Origin: Kangiella sp.
Lineage (GTDB): Bacteria; Pseudomonadota; Gammaproteobacteria; Enterobacterales; Kangiellaceae
Length of the DNA stretch: 64,000 bases
Reading direction: 5' to 3'
Assembly: GCF_014762745.1 (NCBI RefSeq)
Contig: NZ_JABURJ010000104.1
Coordinates: 1 to 64,000 of the forward strand
Part shown: piece by piece, positions 1 through 9,300 of the stretch
How positions within the stretch are numbered: the stretch's first letter is position 1
Layout of the letters: each line of letters opens with the position of its first letter
The notes under the pieces: generated by a model
Seen by the model: the letters and a program-made list of their open reading frames with translations, nothing else
Database searches by the model: none
Told to the model about the DNA's origin: nothing
Made by a program: the position numbers and the translations under genes

Positions 1-125
1 TTTCATAATTACTCTCCAAAAGACCTGATTAAGTTGACGAATCCATATTACTCTTATAAATAATGACGATAAATGCTATATTTGTTGAGTTATTATCAAC
101 AATATGTTTATAAAATTGAGGTGGT
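1..125. promoter_or_regulatory. Divergent promoter region upstream of the LysR gene
   Basis: This region separates the LysR gene (plus strand) from what looks like the first two codons of a minus-strand gene. On the minus strand a GGAGAG motif sits six bases before an ATG whose first base is position 6, and the gene then runs off the window. LysR regulators often control a divergent neighbour from such a shared region. I cannot identify the minus-strand gene from two codons. Confidence 0.35.
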
Positions 126-1034
126 ATGGATAAACTTGATTTAATGCAGGCCTTTATAGCAGTAGCACAACAGGGCTCTTTTACATCTGCGGCTGAAAAA
201 TTGGGAGCTTCAACCCAGCTTATCAGTAAATATGTATCGCAACTGGAATCTGAACTTAAGGTACGTCTTTTACAAAGAACCACGCGCAGCGTAACTGTAA
301 CCGAGGCTGGACTGGCTTACCTGGAAAGAGCGCAGCAAATTCTATCGGATATTGATGCGCTTGAGGGCTCGATAAAAGAGCAGGGCGATGAGCCAAAGGG
401 TCGACTGAGAATCAGCGCGCCAATGTCATTCTCTACTTTGCATTTGGGAAAACCACTGGCAGATTTTCAGCAGCAATACCAGGCGGTTACCATTGATCTT
501 CAACTGAACGACAGAAAAGTTGATATTGTAGAAGAGGGATTTGATTTAGCCATTCGCATTGGTCAATTAGAGAGTTCGTCGCTAATAGCACGAAAGATTT
601 CGCCAATTAACCTGATGATGTGTGCATCACCTGATTATCTGGCAAAACATGGAGAGCCGCAAAGCTTAGAAGATCTACAAGGGCACAGATACCTGCATTA
701 CAGTTATCGAAATGAGGATTTACCCGCGCTGGTGTCCACTAAGAATAAAGGGCTAATCCTCAATAAACAGAAAGGCAGCATCGTAGCTAACAATGGTGAG
801 GTTCTGACCAAGGCTGCCGTTGCAGGAGCAGGAATTGTCTTGCAACCTACTTTTATAGTGGGCCCCTATATTGCTCAAGGGAAATTAAAGCCGATTCTTA
901 CACAGTATAAGCAGGATCCGCTCGGATTATACGCAGTATATCCACACCGCAAATATCTCTCCGCAAAAGTTCGAAGTTTTATCGACCATTTGCAATCTTT
1001 CTTTGGAGACAGACCCTATTGGGATGATTTTTGA
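126..1034 (+). CDS. LysR-family transcriptional regulator
   Basis: A 302-residue protein of normal length for the family. The N-terminal ~60 residues form the winged HTH (LMQAFIAVAQQGSFTSAAEK, then the recognition helix around TQLISKYVSQLE). The remainder is the periplasmic-binding-like effector domain typical of the CrgA/DsdC-like group (DLAIRIGQL, GAGIVLQP motifs). A good GAGGTGG ribosome site precedes the ATG. The likely target is the divergent gene cut off at the left edge. The effector cannot be told from sequence, and nothing visible links it to metals. Confidence 0.93.
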   Translation: MDKLDLMQAFIAVAQQGSFTSAAEKLGASTQLISKYVSQLESELKVRLLQRTTRSVTVTEAGLAYLERAQQILSDIDALEGSIKEQGDEPKGRLRISAPMSFSTLHLGKPLADFQQQYQAVTIDLQLNDRKVDIVEEGFDLAIRIGQLESSSLIARKISPINLMMCASPDYLAKHGEPQSLEDLQGHRYLHYSYRNEDLPALVSTKNKGLILNKQKGSIVANNGEVLTKAAVAGAGIVLQPTFIVGPYIAQGKLKPILTQYKQDPLGLYAVYPHRKYLSAKVRSFIDHLQSFFGDRPYWDDF

Positions 1035-1128
1035 TTTAATATCGATTAAGAACCTAAAAGCTGTTTTAATGCTAGTATCAAAGACTGTTCAATAATTATA
1101 TAACTTCAATATTTAATCGGGGAGTAAT

Positions 1129-2190
1129 ATGTTTGAAATAATACCAAATTGGCATCCAATATTTGTTCACTTTACTGTTTCACTCCTAGTCATTGCTGGT
1201 TTTCTACAGCTGTTTATTTGGTTATTCTCTTCTAAGGCTTCATCAGCACTTATAAGTACTCAAAAGTGGTTGGTTGTTCTCAGTGCTATTGCTGTTTTAG
1301 CGACTGTAGCCACCGGTTTGCAGGCCTATTACAGTGTGGCCCATGACACACCCTCACACCTGGCCATGACTGACCACAGAAACTGGGCAATAGCCACCAG
1401 TATTGTGTTTATCATTGGTGCAGCTTTGTACTTCATTGTCCCAAAGTTAAAGCAAAATTTGGCTGGGATTTTCTTTGTTGCTGCTCTAATACTTGTGTCA
1501 GTAACCGCAATGAAAGGCGGGGAGCTTGTTTATCGTCATGGCCTTGGTGTCATGTCATTGCCTGAAGTAAGTGGGGAAGGGCATGACCATGAACACGCTG
1601 ATGGTGAGGGACATGGTGATCAAGATGAGCAGCATGCAGATTCACAGGGCACTATTGACACAAAAGAAAGTGCTCATGACCATGATAGTTCAGATGGCCA
1701 TCATAATGAACGCAGTGCTGATGACAATGACACCGCTGCTATTAAATCAATTATCGCAGATATTAAATACGGCTGGGAAAATGGCGACGGTACTCCATTC
1801 CGTAAGCACTTCCTGGATTTTGAGGGGGCACGCTATGTTGAGTCTGGTGGTCAAAACGAAGGACTTGATGATCTTGTCACTCACCATGTAGAGCCTGAAA
1901 AAGATGCCTTAGAATATTTATCTCTGGAGTTCTCAAATATTGAAATCCATTTTGAAAATAACTTTGCCTGGGCTGTTGCTGACACACGAGTCAAAGGTAA
2001 GGTCAACAAAACGGGCTATGAGTTTGATAAATCAGGCTACCAGACATTCCTGTTCCGCAAAGTAAACGAACAGTGGAAAGTGGTGCATACACATTCATCA
2101 TCAAGAGATTACAAAGAGCCTAAAGTAAAAGAGCCTACTGACAAGGAAGAAGAGGCGACTCACTCTCATGACGAGCCGCATGAGCACTAA
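1129..2190 (+). CDS. DUF2231 membrane domain, His/Asp-rich linker and NTF2-like (SnoaL/DUF4440) domain
   Basis: A 353-residue protein. Residues ~1-140 hold four hydrophobic helices with the [15 protein letters not shown] start typical of DUF2231 membrane proteins. Residues ~148-205 form a linker very rich in His, Asp and Glu ([19 protein letters not shown]), suited to metal binding. Residues ~205-325 resemble a cone-shaped NTF2-like/DUF4440 domain ([18 protein letters not shown], then [18 protein letters not shown]). The C-terminus is again His-rich ([10 protein letters not shown]). A GGGGAG ribosome site supports the ATG. The gene stands alone and ends at a strong terminator. A metal-buffering or sensing role is inferred from the His tracts and the neighbours only. 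Confidence 0.8.
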   Translation: MFEIIPNWHPIFVHFTVSLLVIAGFLQLFIWLFSSKASSALISTQKWLVVLSAIAVLATVATGLQAYYSVAHDTPSHLAMTDHRNWAIATSIVFIIGAALYFIVPKLKQNLAGIFFVAALILVSVTAMKGGELVYRHGLGVMSLPEVSGEGHDHEHADGEGHGDQDEQHADSQGTIDTKESAHDHDSSDGHHNERSADDNDTAAIKSIIADIKYGWENGDGTPFRKHFLDFEGARYVESGGQNEGLDDLVTHHVEPEKDALEYLSLEFSNIEIHFENNFAWAVADTRVKGKVNKTGYEFDKSGYQTFLFRKVNEQWKVVHTHSSSRDYKEPKVKEPTDKEEEATHSHDEPHEH

Positions 2191-2215
2191 GCAGTTCCTT
2201 AAGTCTATATACTAG

Positions 2216-2240
2216 AAAGCCCCTAAAATGGGGCTTTTTT
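2216..2240 (+). terminator. Rho-independent terminator
   Basis: Arms AAAGCCCC and GGGGCTTT with a six-base loop, followed directly by a T run. It ends the DUF2231 gene and isolates it from the downstream BlaI operon. Confidence 0.85.
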
Positions 2241-2335
2241 ATTGATTAGTTATTCCAATACTTATTTCATAAACTCAATTGAAGTAGTGTTCGTCACGCT
2301 TAATTAAAATTTAGTGTAGAGATAAGCTTATTTGT

Positions 2336-2358
2336 AAAACCGATTGACAATCGGTTTT
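2336..2358. promoter_or_regulatory. Palindromic operator of the BlaI-like repressor (copy 1), overlapping a promoter
   Basis: A perfect 23-bp palindrome: arms AAAACCGATTG and CAATCGGTTTT around a central A. A TTGACA -35 element (2344-2349) lies inside it, and a TAATTA-like -10 follows at ~2366, so a bound repressor would block RNA polymerase. It sits 45 bases before the repressor's ATG. Almost the same palindrome recurs at 3797-3817, which supports a real binding site. It is not the TACA-N2-TGTA box known for staphylococcal BlaI or CopY. Confidence 0.75.
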
Positions 2359-2402
2359 ATGCATGTAATTATCGCTTAACCTTTTTTTTACCAGTACTTA
2401 AA

Positions 2403-2780
2403 ATGGTTCTAGGCGAGCTCGAAAAGCAAGTATTACAGTATTTATGGGAATATCCTGATTCAGATGCGAAGCAGGTACACGTTGTTTTGTCTAATCAACG
2501 TGGTGGGGGAACCTTGAATACCATTCAGAGCACTCTTGATCGCCTTTACAAGAAAGGTCTGCTTTCTCGCAAAAAGAAGGGTTTAGCCTATTACTACAAG
2601 GCTAAACTTGATAGAGAGCACCTGATTGCAAAGTTAATTGATAATGTCACCAGTGACTTTGTTCGTGCTGGTGAAAATAGTCTTATCGCCGCATTTTCAT
2701 CCATATCATCAGATCTCGATGACTCGCAACTTGAAGAGCTTGAACAGCTCATACAAAAACAAAGACAGGCCAGGGGCTAA
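2403..2780 (+). CDS. BlaI/MecI/CopY-family transcriptional repressor
   Basis: A 125-residue protein of normal BlaI length. The N-terminal ~75 residues form the winged helix (GELEKQVLQYLWEYPDSDAK, then NTIQSTLDRLYKKGLLSRKK). The C-terminal ~45 residues form the helical dimerisation arm, where BlaI/MecI proteins are cut by their partner protease. No clear Shine-Dalgarno precedes the ATG. Eight bases downstream is an M56 protease gene, the classical BlaI-BlaR1 arrangement, but the operon then continues into metal efflux genes. The inferred role is repression of itself and the czc-like pump through the shared palindrome. Confidence 0.9.
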   Translation: MVLGELEKQVLQYLWEYPDSDAKQVHVVLSNQRGGGTLNTIQSTLDRLYKKGLLSRKKKGLAYYYKAKLDREHLIAKLIDNVTSDFVRAGENSLIAAFSSISSDLDDSQLEELEQLIQKQRQARG

Positions 2781-2788
2781 CGAGTTAT

Positions 2789-3751
2789 ATGATAATAGGT
2801 GACTGGGCCTTAGTCTTTAATTTAGCAAGCATCGGTTTGATGGGGCTTTTTATAGCTCACGCGCTTCAATCGATAGGCTGGCTATTAATTAAAAAAAAGC
2901 TAATGGCTCTATGTCCGCAGTCTAGAAAAAACCTACTACTATCATGGGTAGTATCTCCTTTTATTCTTAGCTTGGTTGTAACTGCATTTTTCTACCTCTC
3001 AATTACAGGTTCACACGAAATCCTAAATAATATTGCTCATTGGCACCATGCTTATGTTTTTAACTTCAATAGTTGGCATGGTTTTTTGCTGGTTAGTTTT
3101 ATACTGTATTTTTTATGGAAGCTGTTTCTGGCTGTCAGACAGTGGCGTAGTCAGCGCTCTGACATCAAAAGTCTGAATCTATTGAGTGGTGTACATACCG
3201 GTAGACGTTGTAACGATTTAAACTACTTTTTATTAGACAGTAAAAGTCCCGCTGCATTTGTCGCTGGAATTATCAAACCAAAGTGTTATTTAACAATTGG
3301 CTTAAAGCAACAACTGTCCTCAAATGAGCTTAATATTGTGTTGAAGCATGAGAAGGCACACATAGACTTTAAAGACGCTTTATCAAAGTATCTTTTTAAT
3401 TTGTTGACTATTTTCTACCCGAGTAAAATACGACTTCAGATCAAACAAAATTATATCTTGGCACTTGAGCAAATTGCGGATCAGGAAGTCTCTAAGTCAT
3501 ATAAAGCTGTAGATGTTGCATCAACATTGGTGAAGGTCGCAAGACTTCAAAAAATGCATAAATCACAGTTAAGTTTCTGCCACTTCGGTAGTGAGCATAT
3601 CAGCTTACGTGTTGAGCAGTTAATTGCACCTAATGCTCTAACTGTTTTACCTAAAGGCATGAGTATTATCGGTATCATTTTAATGATGCTGGTAACGCTT
3701 TCCGCAATTGATGCCTCTCATCACCTCGTAGAATCTTTATTCAACCATTAA
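2789..3751 (+). CDS. M56-family (BlaR1-like) membrane metallopeptidase
   Basis: A 320-residue protein. It has N-terminal transmembrane helices (residues ~10-30, 50-70, 95-115), a cytoplasmic zinc-protease region with HEKAH (HExxH) at about residue 190 and a downstream acidic helix, and a final transmembrane helix near residues 288-308. It lacks the extracytoplasmic penicillin-binding domain of BlaR1, which is about 600 residues long, so it cannot sense beta-lactams that way. Paired with the BlaI-like repressor immediately upstream, it should cleave that repressor in response to a signal. The location before a metal pump suggests a metal or envelope signal, which is inference. Confidence 0.85.
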   Translation: MIIGDWALVFNLASIGLMGLFIAHALQSIGWLLIKKKLMALCPQSRKNLLLSWVVSPFILSLVVTAFFYLSITGSHEILNNIAHWHHAYVFNFNSWHGFLLVSFILYFLWKLFLAVRQWRSQRSDIKSLNLLSGVHTGRRCNDLNYFLLDSKSPAAFVAGIIKPKCYLTIGLKQQLSSNELNIVLKHEKAHIDFKDALSKYLFNLLTIFYPSKIRLQIKQNYILALEQIADQEVSKSYKAVDVASTLVKVARLQKMHKSQLSFCHFGSEHISLRVEQLIAPNALTVLPKGMSIIGIILMMLVTLSAIDASHHLVESLFNH

Positions 3752-3763
3752 TTAAGGTTACTT

Positions 3764-5086
3764 ATGTCGTTTAATAATTCATTGAACAGGCCTGGCAAAC
3801 CGATTGCCAATCGGTTTTCAGTAAAAACTAAGTTCAATATCACAATGCTTCTCACGGCACTTTTAACTCTTTTTAGTATCAATGCAGTAGCAGAAACTTC
3901 AAATGTCGGCCATCAGATCGGTCTATCAGAAGCTATACAAGTAACTTTAGATAATCATCCTGAGATGGCCCGCTATCGTTACCAAAAGCAAAAATTTGAT
4001 GCTCTTACCAAACAGGCAGGTGTGAGCCAAAAGCCACAGCTCGATGTGACTATTGAAGATGCATTTGGCTCTGGTGATTACAGCGGGTTTGATGCTGCTC
4101 AGACTACCATCGGTATAAGCTGGATACTTGATGGGGACCTGGTTGATAGTCGAATTAAAGCTTCGAGGGAAGCCTCTTCACAGCTTAGTTTTGAACGTGA
4201 AATTAAAGCATTAGATTTATCTTCTGATACGGCCAAAACTTTTGTTGAGCACATAGCACTTCAAGAGCAAATCAAACTGGCACGCCTAAATCTACAGCAG
4301 ACCCAGGAAGCTTATGAGTCCATTGTCAGTCTGAATAAAAGGGGCAAAGGCTCAACTATCGATACCATACAGATGAAAGCGAATGTTGCTCGCTCTGAAC
4401 TGATGATTGAAGATTTGGAGCATGAGTTGAAAGCCACACAGAGACGTTTCATGAATAATCTTGGTGAAGAAGCTAAGTTGATGACTCCCAAAGGAAACTT
4501 ATTTTCAATACCTGCTATAGATAATCTGAATGAATCTATGGCCAAACTCAAAGAACATCCTCGACTGCTAGCATTTGCTAATAAAAGCCGAGTCCTGGAG
4601 TCACAAATTGAATTGGCGCGTATAGAAGCTGAGCCAAGATGGGAATTTTCTACAGGCCTACGACGTTACGAAAGAACCAGTGACGTAGGTATCGTTGCTG
4701 GTTTTTCTGTGCCTCTTGGCAGCAGTGGCAGCAATGCCGGAAAAATCCAGTCTTTGCGAGCTGAGCGATCTATTTATGAAGTTGAGTCTGAGGTCCTAAG
4801 GCGAGAGCTTTACACTCAGCTTTATGTCTTATTACAAGAAATTGAACACAGCAAGCATGTCATTAACGTCAATCAGCAACAAATAATCCCTCTTTTAAAA
4901 GAAGCTAAAGAAGAGGTTAATAAAGCTTATCAAATAGGGCGCACAAGCTATCTTCAATGGTTCAATATTCATCAGGATTATTTAGTCGCTCATTTAGAAT
5001 TAATCAATGCCTACAAAATGCTACACCTGAAAAATATTGAATTGCAGCGTCTGACTGGCACTACATTAGAAACCATAGAGAACTAA
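3764..5086 (+). CDS. czcC: TolC-family outer-membrane channel of a CzcCBA-type efflux pump
   Basis: A 440-residue protein with the two-fold outer-membrane efflux protein repeat: long amphipathic helices, HPEMARYRYQKQKFDALTKQ near the start and a second repeat from ~residue 265. It forms the outer-membrane duct of the RND pump. The ATG at 3764 has a good AAGG ribosome site and is chosen here. However, the first 27 residues are an unusually long polar leader before the signal peptide (MLLTALLTLFSINAVA). That stretch overlaps the repressor palindrome, so the ATG at 3845 is a real alternative. It is followed two bases later by the adaptor gene, so it is clearly one operon. Confidence 0.88.
   Translation: MSFNNSLNRPGKPIANRFSVKTKFNITMLLTALLTLFSINAVAETSNVGHQIGLSEAIQVTLDNHPEMARYRYQKQKFDALTKQAGVSQKPQLDVTIEDAFGSGDYSGFDAAQTTIGISWILDGDLVDSRIKASREASSQLSFEREIKALDLSSDTAKTFVEHIALQEQIKLARLNLQQTQEAYESIVSLNKRGKGSTIDTIQMKANVARSELMIEDLEHELKATQRRFMNNLGEEAKLMTPKGNLFSIPAIDNLNESMAKLKEHPRLLAFANKSRVLESQIELARIEAEPRWEFSTGLRRYERTSDVGIVAGFSVPLGSSGSNAGKIQSLRAERSIYEVESEVLRRELYTQLYVLLQEIEHSKHVINVNQQQIIPLLKEAKEEVNKAYQIGRTSYLQWFNIHQDYLVAHLELINAYKMLHLKNIELQRLTGTTLETIEN
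3797..3817. promoter_or_regulatory. Palindromic operator (copy 2) at the 5' end of the czcC-like gene
   Basis: A perfect 21-bp palindrome with arms AAACCGATTG and CAATCGGTTT around a central C. It matches the operator at 2336-2358 in both arms. It lies inside the first codons of the longest reading frame of the czcC-like gene (encoding roughly KPIANRF). It may mark an internal promoter for the pump genes, in which case translation could also start at the later ATG at 3845. Confidence 0.7.
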
Positions 5087-5088
5087 TT

Positions 5089-6324
5089 ATGCACAAACTT
5101 ACCTATCAATCGATATTAGTCGGCTTGTTATTTTTGGCTTCGGTTTGTTTTTCTACAGAAACCTTTGCATTTTCTGGGGCTGCTGAAAAAGAAGTGGTTG
5201 TAGAAAAAGGGCCTCATAATGGACGCATGTTACGCCAAGATGGTTTTGCAATTGAGCTTTCAATATTTGAAACGGGAGTTCCTCCTGAGTTTCGCGTATG
5301 GGCCACAAAAGATGGCGAAACTTTAGCACCTGAATCAATAGATTTAAACGTCAAACTTACACGCTTAGGCGGTGTCGTGGATGATATCAATTTCAAACCT
5401 GAAAATGACTACCTAAGAGGCGATATGGTCATTTATGAACCACACTCATTTTTAGTTACGGTTTCAGCAAAGCATCAAGGCCAATCGTATCGTTGGGAGT
5501 ATGAAAATTTTGAGGGAAGAACTCAGATTGCTGACAAAGTCGCCGATGCAATGGGGATAGAAACTGAAATCGCTGGCCCTGCAACATTGCACCAGACTAT
5601 TGAAGTATATGGAGTGTTAAAATGGCCACCGGGAGCACAAAGGCAACTAAAAGCTCGATTCGATGGCGAGGTGCGCAAGGTTCACGTAGAACTTGGTGCC
5701 CGTGTTGAAAAAGGACAAACTTTATTGACCATTGAAAGTAACGAGAGTCTAAGTCCTTACTCTATCCGTTCACCACTTTCAGGAGTGGTTACAGGCCTAT
5801 TTGCAAGCGAAGGCGAGCAAGCTAATGAGCAGACATTGATTGAAGTAACTGCTACTGACAGTCTCATAGCAGAGTTAGCGGTTTTCCCATCTGATCGGAC
5901 AAAAGTAAAGTTGAATGCACCGGTTGAGTTAAGTGTTAATAGTTTGAGCACTCCGATCAAATCAGTTATTGACAGTAGCCTCCCTCAAACTCGATCCGAT
6001 CAAGCCAAAGTATATCGAGTCAAAGTTGACAATACCGAACTGGGATTAAGCGAAGGACAGTTTGTAACTGCTCAAATCGAAGTTAATACACTAGAAGTTC
6101 AACTAGCCGTAAAACGTACTGGTTTACAGGCATTTAGAGACTTTACAGTAGTTTATGCGAAAGTAGGGGAGCAGTACGAAGTTAGAATGCTTGAACTTGG
6201 CGAACAGGATGCTGAGTGGATTGAAGTTCTGGGTGGGCTAGAGCCTGGCACAGAGTACGTCACGGAAAATAGTTTCATTATCAAAGCCGATATCGAAAAA
6301 TCCGGCGCATCACACGACCATTAG
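5089..6324 (+). CDS. czcB: RND efflux periplasmic adaptor, CzcB-like
   Basis: A 411-residue membrane-fusion protein. It has an N-terminal signal peptide, then an N-terminal CzcB/CusB-type beta domain (KGPHNGRMLRQDGFAIELSI), a barrel-sandwich region (GVLKWPPGAQRQLKARFDGE and VRKVHVELGARVEKGQTLLT), a beta-barrel and a C-terminal membrane-proximal domain. It ends in SHDH. The alpha-hairpin is essentially absent: the lipoyl halves are joined through a short loop (ESNESLSPYSIRSPLSGVV), which is short for a CzcB. It links the inner-membrane pump to the channel. Nine bases separate it from the pump gene, and a GGAGTGAG ribosome site overlaps the gap. Confidence 0.9.
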   Translation: MHKLTYQSILVGLLFLASVCFSTETFAFSGAAEKEVVVEKGPHNGRMLRQDGFAIELSIFETGVPPEFRVWATKDGETLAPESIDLNVKLTRLGGVVDDINFKPENDYLRGDMVIYEPHSFLVTVSAKHQGQSYRWEYENFEGRTQIADKVADAMGIETEIAGPATLHQTIEVYGVLKWPPGAQRQLKARFDGEVRKVHVELGARVEKGQTLLTIESNESLSPYSIRSPLSGVVTGLFASEGEQANEQTLIEVTATDSLIAELAVFPSDRTKVKLNAPVELSVNSLSTPIKSVIDSSLPQTRSDQAKVYRVKVDNTELGLSEGQFVTAQIEVNTLEVQLAVKRTGLQAFRDFTVVYAKVGEQYEVRMLELGEQDAEWIEVLGGLEPGTEYVTENSFIIKADIEKSGASHDH

Positions 6325-6333
6325 GAGTGAGTA

Positions 6334-9300
6334 ATGCTGGATAAAATTTTACGCTTTTCGATACAGCGAAACTTTTTAATATTACTCGGGGTTCTTGCTT
6401 TAGCTGGACTCGGTTTATGGAACTTTAAAAAGCTGCCAATTGATGCAGTACCTGATATTACTAATGTACAGGTCATGATCAATACAGAAGCAGCTGGTTA
6501 CACGCCTCTTGAGGTAGAGCAGCGAGTAACATACCCACTTGAAACAGCTTTAGCCGGACTACCGGGTTTGACTAATACGCGTTCGGTTTCACGATACGGC
6601 TTGTCACAAGTAATTGCTATTTTTAACGACGAAACCGATGTCTATTTTGCAAGGCAGTTGGTTAATGAACGCCTTCTTTCTGCAAAATCTGAGTTGCCAC
6701 CAGGTGTTGAACCACAGCTAGGTCCTATTGCTACCGGCCTGGGTGAGATCTTTATGTTCACCGTTGATGCTGAGCCAGGTGCTGTTAATGACTCTGGCGA
6801 GCCAATCACTCCTATGGACTTAAGAACGGTTCATGATTGGATCATTCGCCCACAACTTATGCGAGTCCCTGGCGTTGTTGAAGTTAATCCCATTGGTGGT
6901 TATGAGCGAGAAATACTGGTTGCTTTCGAACCAAAAAAATTGCTGTCTTTTAGCCTTACTCAAAGCGATGTTATTTCGGCGATTCAGCAAAATAACGCCA
7001 ATCAGGGTGCCGGATTTATCGAGAATAGTGGTGCTCAGTGGCTCATTAGAGTGCCAGGGCAGGTAGATTCACTGGAGGCAATTGAGTCAATTCCGGTCAG
7101 CACTAAAAATGGCTCAAGTGTCAGAGTATCGGATGTTGCAACAGTAACAGAAGGGCACGGATTAAGGACCGGTGCAGCAACTCAAAATGGCCGTGAAGTT
7201 GTTATGAGCACGGTGTTCATGCTGATTGGTGAGAATAGCCGTACCGTTGCACATGCTGTTGGTCAAAAACTGAAAGAAATCAATCAAACTCTTCCTGATG
7301 GTGTTGTTGCAACTGCAGTATACGATAGAACTAAGTTAGTCGATGAGACACTTACAACGGTAACGACAAACCTCACCGAAGGTGCGTTGCTCGTTATCGT
7401 TATTTTGTTCTTGTTGCTGGGAAATATTAGAGCTGCATTTTTAACTGCTCTGGTTATTCCATTTGCAATGCTGATGACGATTACCGGAATGGTACAGACC
7501 AGAGTCAGTGCAAACCTGATGAGTCTTGGTGCTTTAGATTTTGGTTTGTTGGTAGATGGCGCCATTATTATTGTTGAAAACTGTTTACGGCGACTTAGCC
7601 AAAATAGTCACCAACAGGGACAGTTACCTTTGCGCGAACGTCTTGATATCGTTTTCAATGCAACAAGAGAAGTCATCCGCCCGGCAATGTTCGGAGTTTT
7701 CATTATCACAGCGGTTTATCTTCCAATATTTGCATTGGAAGGTGTTGAAGGGAAGATGTTCCATCCAATGGCCATCACCGTGGTTATTGCATTGCTAAGT
7801 GCTATGCTGTTATCGATAACCTTTGTACCAGCTGCTACAGCACTATTATTTAAGAAACCTGTAAAAGAAAAGCGTAATTACATTATGCAGGCCGCCTCTA
7901 AGCTTTATCAGCCTGCGCTTGGCTGGGTCATAAAAGCTCGTTGGATAGTGTTATCTGTTGCCGCACTGCTGGTTGTAATTAGTGGTTACCAGGCGACAAG
8001 ACTGGGTAGTGAGTTTGTACCTAATCTTGACGAAGGCGATATTGCCATGCATGCATTACGAATTCCTGGTACCTCATTAAGTCAGGCCATTGCGCTGCAA
8101 GAAAGTCTTGAAGAAAAAATTAAAGAAATGCCTGAAGTTGAAAGAGTATTTGCGAAAATTGGTACTGCCGATGTGGCGACCGATGCTGTTCCACCGAGTG
8201 TAGCGGATAATTTTATTATCTTGAAACCTCGCGATGAGTGGCCAGACCCCGATAAACCAAAAGCTCAGATCGTTCAGGAGTTATCAGATCTTGTTAACCA
8301 GATACCGGGCAATCGTTACGAATTCTTGCAACCAATTCAGATGCGTTTTAATGAGTTGTTGGCCGGTGTAAGAGCAGAACTTGCGATTAAAGTCTTTGGT
8401 GACGACCTAGAGAAACTGGCTGAAATCGGCGATGAAATTGAAGGGGCAATTGGCTCGGTTGAGGGAATTGCCGATTTGCAGGTAGAGCAGATTACTGGAC
8501 TTCCTATGTTGGTAATTGAGCCTGATACAGGGAAGCTTGCTCAATATGGAATTACTAAATCACTGCTTCAACAACAAATCGCTACCGCAATGCGTGGTAC
8601 CGTAGCAGGTAAGTTTTATGAAGGTGATATTCGTTCAGATATAGTGGTTCGACTTAATGAAGAAAGCCGTTCTAATATGGATAACCTGAATCGATTATCT
8701 ATTCAGATTAATCATAAAACAGTACTGCCTTTGCAGGAGTTAGCAACTGTAAAAAAGGTTGTTGGTGCAAATCAGGTTAATCGTGAGAATGGCAAGAGAA
8801 GGGTAGTTGTCACCGCCAATGTCAGAGGAAGAGATTTAGGTTCATTTGTTGCAGATATTCAATCGGCTATTACTAAGGACGTTGAAATTCCTGCTGGGTA
8901 CTGGATTGAATATGGTGGTACTTATCAGAAACTTCAGTCTGCATCAGATCGACTTAGCCTTGTTGTGCCATTAACACTGCTGATGATTATTGGCTTACTG
9001 ATCCTTGCCCTTGGTTCTATAAAAGATGCACTTATTATCTTTTCTGGCGTACCGCTTGCATTAACTGGTGGGGTCGCGGCCTTAATGCTTCGTGATATTC
9101 CATTTTCTATTTCAGCGGCCGTCGGTTTTATTGCTTTGTCGGGTATAGCAATATTAAACGGACTGGTAATGGTTTCGTTCATCAGAGAGCTAATCAAAGA
9201 TCGTCTAACAATAGACCAGGCAATTTTTCAAGGAGCTCTTACTCGCCTAAGGCCTGTATTGACTACAGCACTCGTTGCATCTCTGGGCTTTATTCCAATG

